Source: Candidatus Cloacimonadota bacterium
Lineage (GTDB): Bacteria; Cloacimonadota; Cloacimonadia; Cloacimonadales; TCS61
Assembly: GCA_011372345.1 (NCBI GenBank)
Contig: DRTC01000537.1
Location: 1-7,545 of the forward strand
Reading direction: 5' to 3'
Length of the DNA: 7,545 nt
In this document: piece after piece, positions 4,713-7,545 of the stretch
Layout of the letters: every line of letters starts with the position of its first letter
How positions within the stretch are numbered: position 1 is the first letter of the stretch
Notes under the pieces: generated by a model
Databases searched by the model: none
Told to the model about the DNA's origin: nothing
The model's input: the letters and a program-made list of their open reading frames with translations, nothing else
Translations under genes and position numbers: made by a program

Positions 4713-7545
4713 ATGAAGTTACCTGAATTTTCAGTAAATCGACGCATCACGATTTTAATGCTGACTATTTTGATCATAATTGTGGGAGGAATTTCTTTCA
4801 CCAAACTTGGTCTGGAAATGCTTCCCGATATGGATTATCCGGTCATTTCGATCATCACCAGTTATCCGGGAGCATCTTCCCAGGATGTGGAAGAGACAAT
4901 TACCAAAACGATCGAAACTGCAATCGCTGCTGTTAAAGATATAAAAAGCCTGAAATCGGAAAGTATGGAAAATGTTTCGCTGATAATGGTCGAATTCAAC
5001 TGGGGAGCGAATCTTGATTTCGCAGCCCAGGATTTGCGGGATGTCATCGATCAGATAACCGATTATCTTCCTGATGAAGTTTCCCGACCGCTCGTGATGA
5101 AATTCAATCTTTCCCAAATGCCGATCCTGATGTATGGAGTTACAGGCGGAGAAAATACATTCCAGTTACGAGAATTGCTGGAAGATGATGTTGCCACTAA
5201 ATTAAAGACTCTGATCGGAGTCGCTTCCGTCATGGTCATGGGTGGAGATGAAGCAGAAAAACAGATCATCGTCGATAAGCAGAAACTGGAACATCTTAAA
5301 ATTTCGATAGATGAAATTGTGCAGATAGTTGCTGCTGGAAACTTGAATATGTCTGCCGGTCATATCCAGAAAAGTAAAAATGAGTATCTTGTTAGAACGA
5401 TAGCGGAATATCGTTCTACCGAAGAAATTTCCAACCTTCCCATTAAAATCACGCCAACCGGAAAAACGATCTACTTGAAAGATGTAGCAGATGTGATCGA
5501 CGGATTCAGGGAACAGCGATACAAGATCAGAACCGATAAAGAACCAACCGCGATGCTGATGGTTTCCAAAGAATCCGGAACCAATACTCTCACAGTCGGG
5601 AAAAGAGTTAAAAAGAAGATTGCAGAAATCGAGGAAGGATATAAAGGAAATATTAAATTTGCCGAAATTATGAATATGGGAAGACCTATCGCTAAAGTTA
5701 CAAGAGGAGCGGCTGCCAACCTGATCATCGGAGGTATTCTGGCGATTGCGATCATGTTCCTATTCTTGCGGAACTGGAGACCAACTCTGGCGATTTCTCT
5801 CGCGATCCCAATTTCTGTTGTCGCCACCTTTATTTCGCTCTATCTTGCCAAATATTCTTTGAACATTATGACTCTTGGTGGTCTTGCTCTTGGAGTCGGG
5901 ATGCTGGTTGATAATTCCATTGTGGTGATCGAAAATATCTATCGGCATCTGGAACTCGGTGAGGACAAACTCAAGGCTGCAAAATTCGGAGCAACCGAAG
6001 TTGGCATGGCGATAACTGCTTCAACCTTAACAACTATCGCTGTTTTCTTCCCGATGATCTTCAGCGAAGGAATGACCGGAATTTTAGTACGCGGTTTAAC
6101 CCTGACAGTTTCTTTTTCCTTATTCGCATCTTTATTTGTCTCTTTAACCATTGTACCGGCAATTGCTTCCGTCATATTCAAAAAAGGAAGAGCCAGAGAA
6201 CAGAAAGAAAAAGAACAGAGAATCTTCGATAAATTGAGAAAAAAATATATTAGATCACTCGAAAATGTGCTCCAGCATAAAGCCCGGGCTTTGATCATAA
6301 CCGGAGCCCTATTCATTCTTTGTCTTGCCATCCTGGGACTACAGGCAAACGGAGTTATCAATGTTATCGGAACAGAATTTATGCCGGCACAGGACATTCC
6401 CTTCCTGATGATGAATGTTAAAATGCCGTTGGGAACACCTCTCGATGAAACCAATGCTGCCATCAAGCAGATCGAAGATGTTTTAAGCGAGATTGAGGAT
6501 GTCCGTCATACCATGGTTCTGGTCGGACCAATGTCTGATTCGCAGGCAATGGCTGACCCAACCAATCCGCAGGAAGTTAATGAAGCCCAGATTTATGCTC
6601 GTCTTTATGAGATCAAGGACAGGAAAAGGAGTTATGAAGAGATTCAGGATTTGGTAAGAAGCCGGATTCCGGATATAGAAGGAGCAACTCTGACTTTTCT
6701 TTCCAGGGAAGAAATGATGGGTGGAGGAGCATCTAATCCGATTGAAATCAATATTTATGGAAAAGATCTGAACACTTTATCCGATCTTGCTTCTCAAATA
6801 GAAAACAGGATCACTAATACAGAAAATGTGGCAGATGTGATCAATTCCCTGAAGGAAGGAAAGCCGGAAGTTCATATCATCATCGATAAAGATAAAGCCT
6901 TCCGCTATGGACTAACTTCTGCTCAAATCGCTTCTGCAATCAATACTGCAACTCTGGGAACAGTTTGCGGTATTTTTCGCAAAGCAGGTGATGAGATCGA
7001 TATCCGGGTTCGTCTTGCTGAAAAATACCGGAATAGTTTTGAAGATATTGAGCATCTTTCGCTTGTTTCTCCGCTGGGATTTTCAGTTCCTTTGAACCAG
7101 CTGGCATATCTCGAACATTCCACAGGTCCGAAAAAGATCAGCAGGGAACATCAAAGCAGGAAAGTGACTTTGACCGCAGGAATTACTGGCACAAAAGACC
7201 TTGGTGGTACTGTTAAGAAAGTGCAGGAAGCGATTTCCGATATAACTGATGATCTTCCACTCGGTTATTTTATCGAATTCGGAGGTTCATTTCAGGATAT
7301 GCAGGAAGGATTCAAGACTCTCGGTTATGCTCTGATCCTTGCTATCATCCTCGTCTATATTGTGATGGCTTCCCAGTTTGAATCAGTAAAACAGCCATTC
7401 ATCGTCATGTTTACCATGCCTTTAGGATTGATCGGAGTTCTGGCTATTTTGATCATAACCCGTACAACTCTTTCCGTTGCCAGCTTCGTCGGAGGAATTA
7501 TCCTTTCCGGAATTGTGGTGAATAATGGGATAGTTCTCGTGGATC
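4713..7545 (+). CDS. RND-family efflux permease (AcrB/SwrC-like, HAE type), C-terminus cut by window edge
   Basis: The frame opens at ATG 4713 (AAAAGGA 8 bases upstream) and stays open to the window end, giving 944 residues of an expected 1,000-1,060. It is the inner-membrane pump of the tripartite exporter, driving substrate out with an ion gradient. Order of parts: TM1 (about 11-30), first periplasmic porter loop (31-330, with GLEMLPDMDYPV and YPGASSQDVE), TM2 (337-352, then LRNWRP), TM3, TM4 with GMLVDNSIVVIEN, TM5 and TM6, a charged cytoplasmic linker (about 490-515), TM7 (about 526-546), second periplasmic loop (with EFMPAQDIPF), TM8 (about 873-889), TM9 and TM10. TM11 and TM12 are missing. 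In TM4 the relay pair is Asp400-Asn401 rather than Asp-Asp. In TM10 Asn937-Asn938 replaces AcrB's Lys-Asn. The absence of a CzcA/CusA-type motif argues against a heavy-metal exporter, but the substrate is unknown. It follows the adaptor and TolC-like genes on the same strand. Confidence 0.95.
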   Translation, partial: MKLPEFSVNRRITILMLTILIIIVGGISFTKLGLEMLPDMDYPVISIITSYPGASSQDVEETITKTIETAIAAVKDIKSLKSESMENVSLIMVEFNWGANLDFAAQDLRDVIDQITDYLPDEVSRPLVMKFNLSQMPILMYGVTGGENTFQLRELLEDDVATKLKTLIGVASVMVMGGDEAEKQIIVDKQKLEHLKISIDEIVQIVAAGNLNMSAGHIQKSKNEYLVRTIAEYRSTEEISNLPIKITPTGKTIYLKDVADVIDGFREQRYKIRTDKEPTAMLMVSKESGTNTLTVGKRVKKKIAEIEEGYKGNIKFAEIMNMGRPIAKVTRGAAANLIIGGILAIAIMFLFLRNWRPTLAISLAIPISVVATFISLYLAKYSLNIMTLGGLALGVGMLVDNSIVVIENIYRHLELGEDKLKAAKFGATEVGMAITASTLTTIAVFFPMIFSEGMTGILVRGLTLTVSFSLFASLFVSLTIVPAIASVIFKKGRAREQKEKEQRIFDKLRKKYIRSLENVLQHKARALIITGALFILCLAILGLQANGVINVIGTEFMPAQDIPFLMMNVKMPLGTPLDETNAAIKQIEDVLSEIEDVRHTMVLVGPMSDSQAMADPTNPQEVNEAQIYARLYEIKDRKRSYEEIQDLVRSRIPDIEGATLTFLSREEMMGGGASNPIEINIYGKDLNTLSDLASQIENRITNTENVADVINSLKEGKPEVHIIIDKDKAFRYGLTSAQIASAINTATLGTVCGIFRKAGDEIDIRVRLAEKYRNSFEDIEHLSLVSPLGFSVPLNQLAYLEHSTGPKKISREHQSRKVTLTAGITGTKDLGGTVKKVQEAISDITDDLPLGYFIEFGGSFQDMQEGFKTLGYALILAIILVYIVMASQFESVKQPFIVMFTMPLGLIGVLAILIITRTTLSVASFVGGIILSGIVVNNGIVLVD

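Noticed and set aside
5939..6466. 175-aa minus-strand ORF
   Set aside because: It is antisense to the RND permease; its Ser/Ile/Thr-rich composition is what the reverse of that gene yields.

Overview
The window is AT-rich DNA from a diderm (Gram-negative type) bacterium. The evidence is a TolC-like outer-membrane channel with a signal peptide, a lipoprotein-type periplasmic adaptor and an RND inner-membrane pump. Starts are ATG with purine-rich AGGA-type ribosome sites. The composition and the style of the intergenic palindromic repeats recall uncultured candidate phyla such as Cloacimonadota, but that placement is an impression and nothing in the window proves it.

Layout. Positions 1-973 (minus strand) hold the N-terminal 324 residues of a TIM-barrel glycosidase-like protein (GHL10/DUF187 type), cut by the window edge. 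Positions 974-1266 are a divergent intergenic region with three consecutive small palindromes, a tandem 9-bp repeat and candidate promoters in both directions. Two small plus-strand ORFs without recognisable function follow (1267-1548 and 1646-1834). From 1974 to the end lies a tripartite efflux locus on the plus strand: TolC-like outer-membrane factor (1974-3341), periplasmic adaptor lipoprotein (3469-4485), and an AcrB/SwrC-like RND permease (from 4713, missing about its last hundred residues at the window end).

The three efflux genes should work as one machine. The RND trimer takes substrate from the inner membrane or periplasm using an ion gradient, the adaptor bridges the periplasm, and the TolC-like trimer forms the exit duct. 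Substrates cannot be read from the sequence. The pump has Asp-Asn where AcrB has Asp-Asp in TM4, and Asn where AcrB has its TM10 lysine, so its ion-relay set differs from the AcrB textbook case.

The least ordinary part of the window is the non-coding DNA. Each gap in front of an efflux gene (1835-1973, 3342-3468, 4486-4712) carries a different palindromic, repeat-like element able to form strong and sometimes mutually exclusive hairpins. I see no CRISPR array, tRNA, rRNA, insertion sequence or clearly new enzymatic system.
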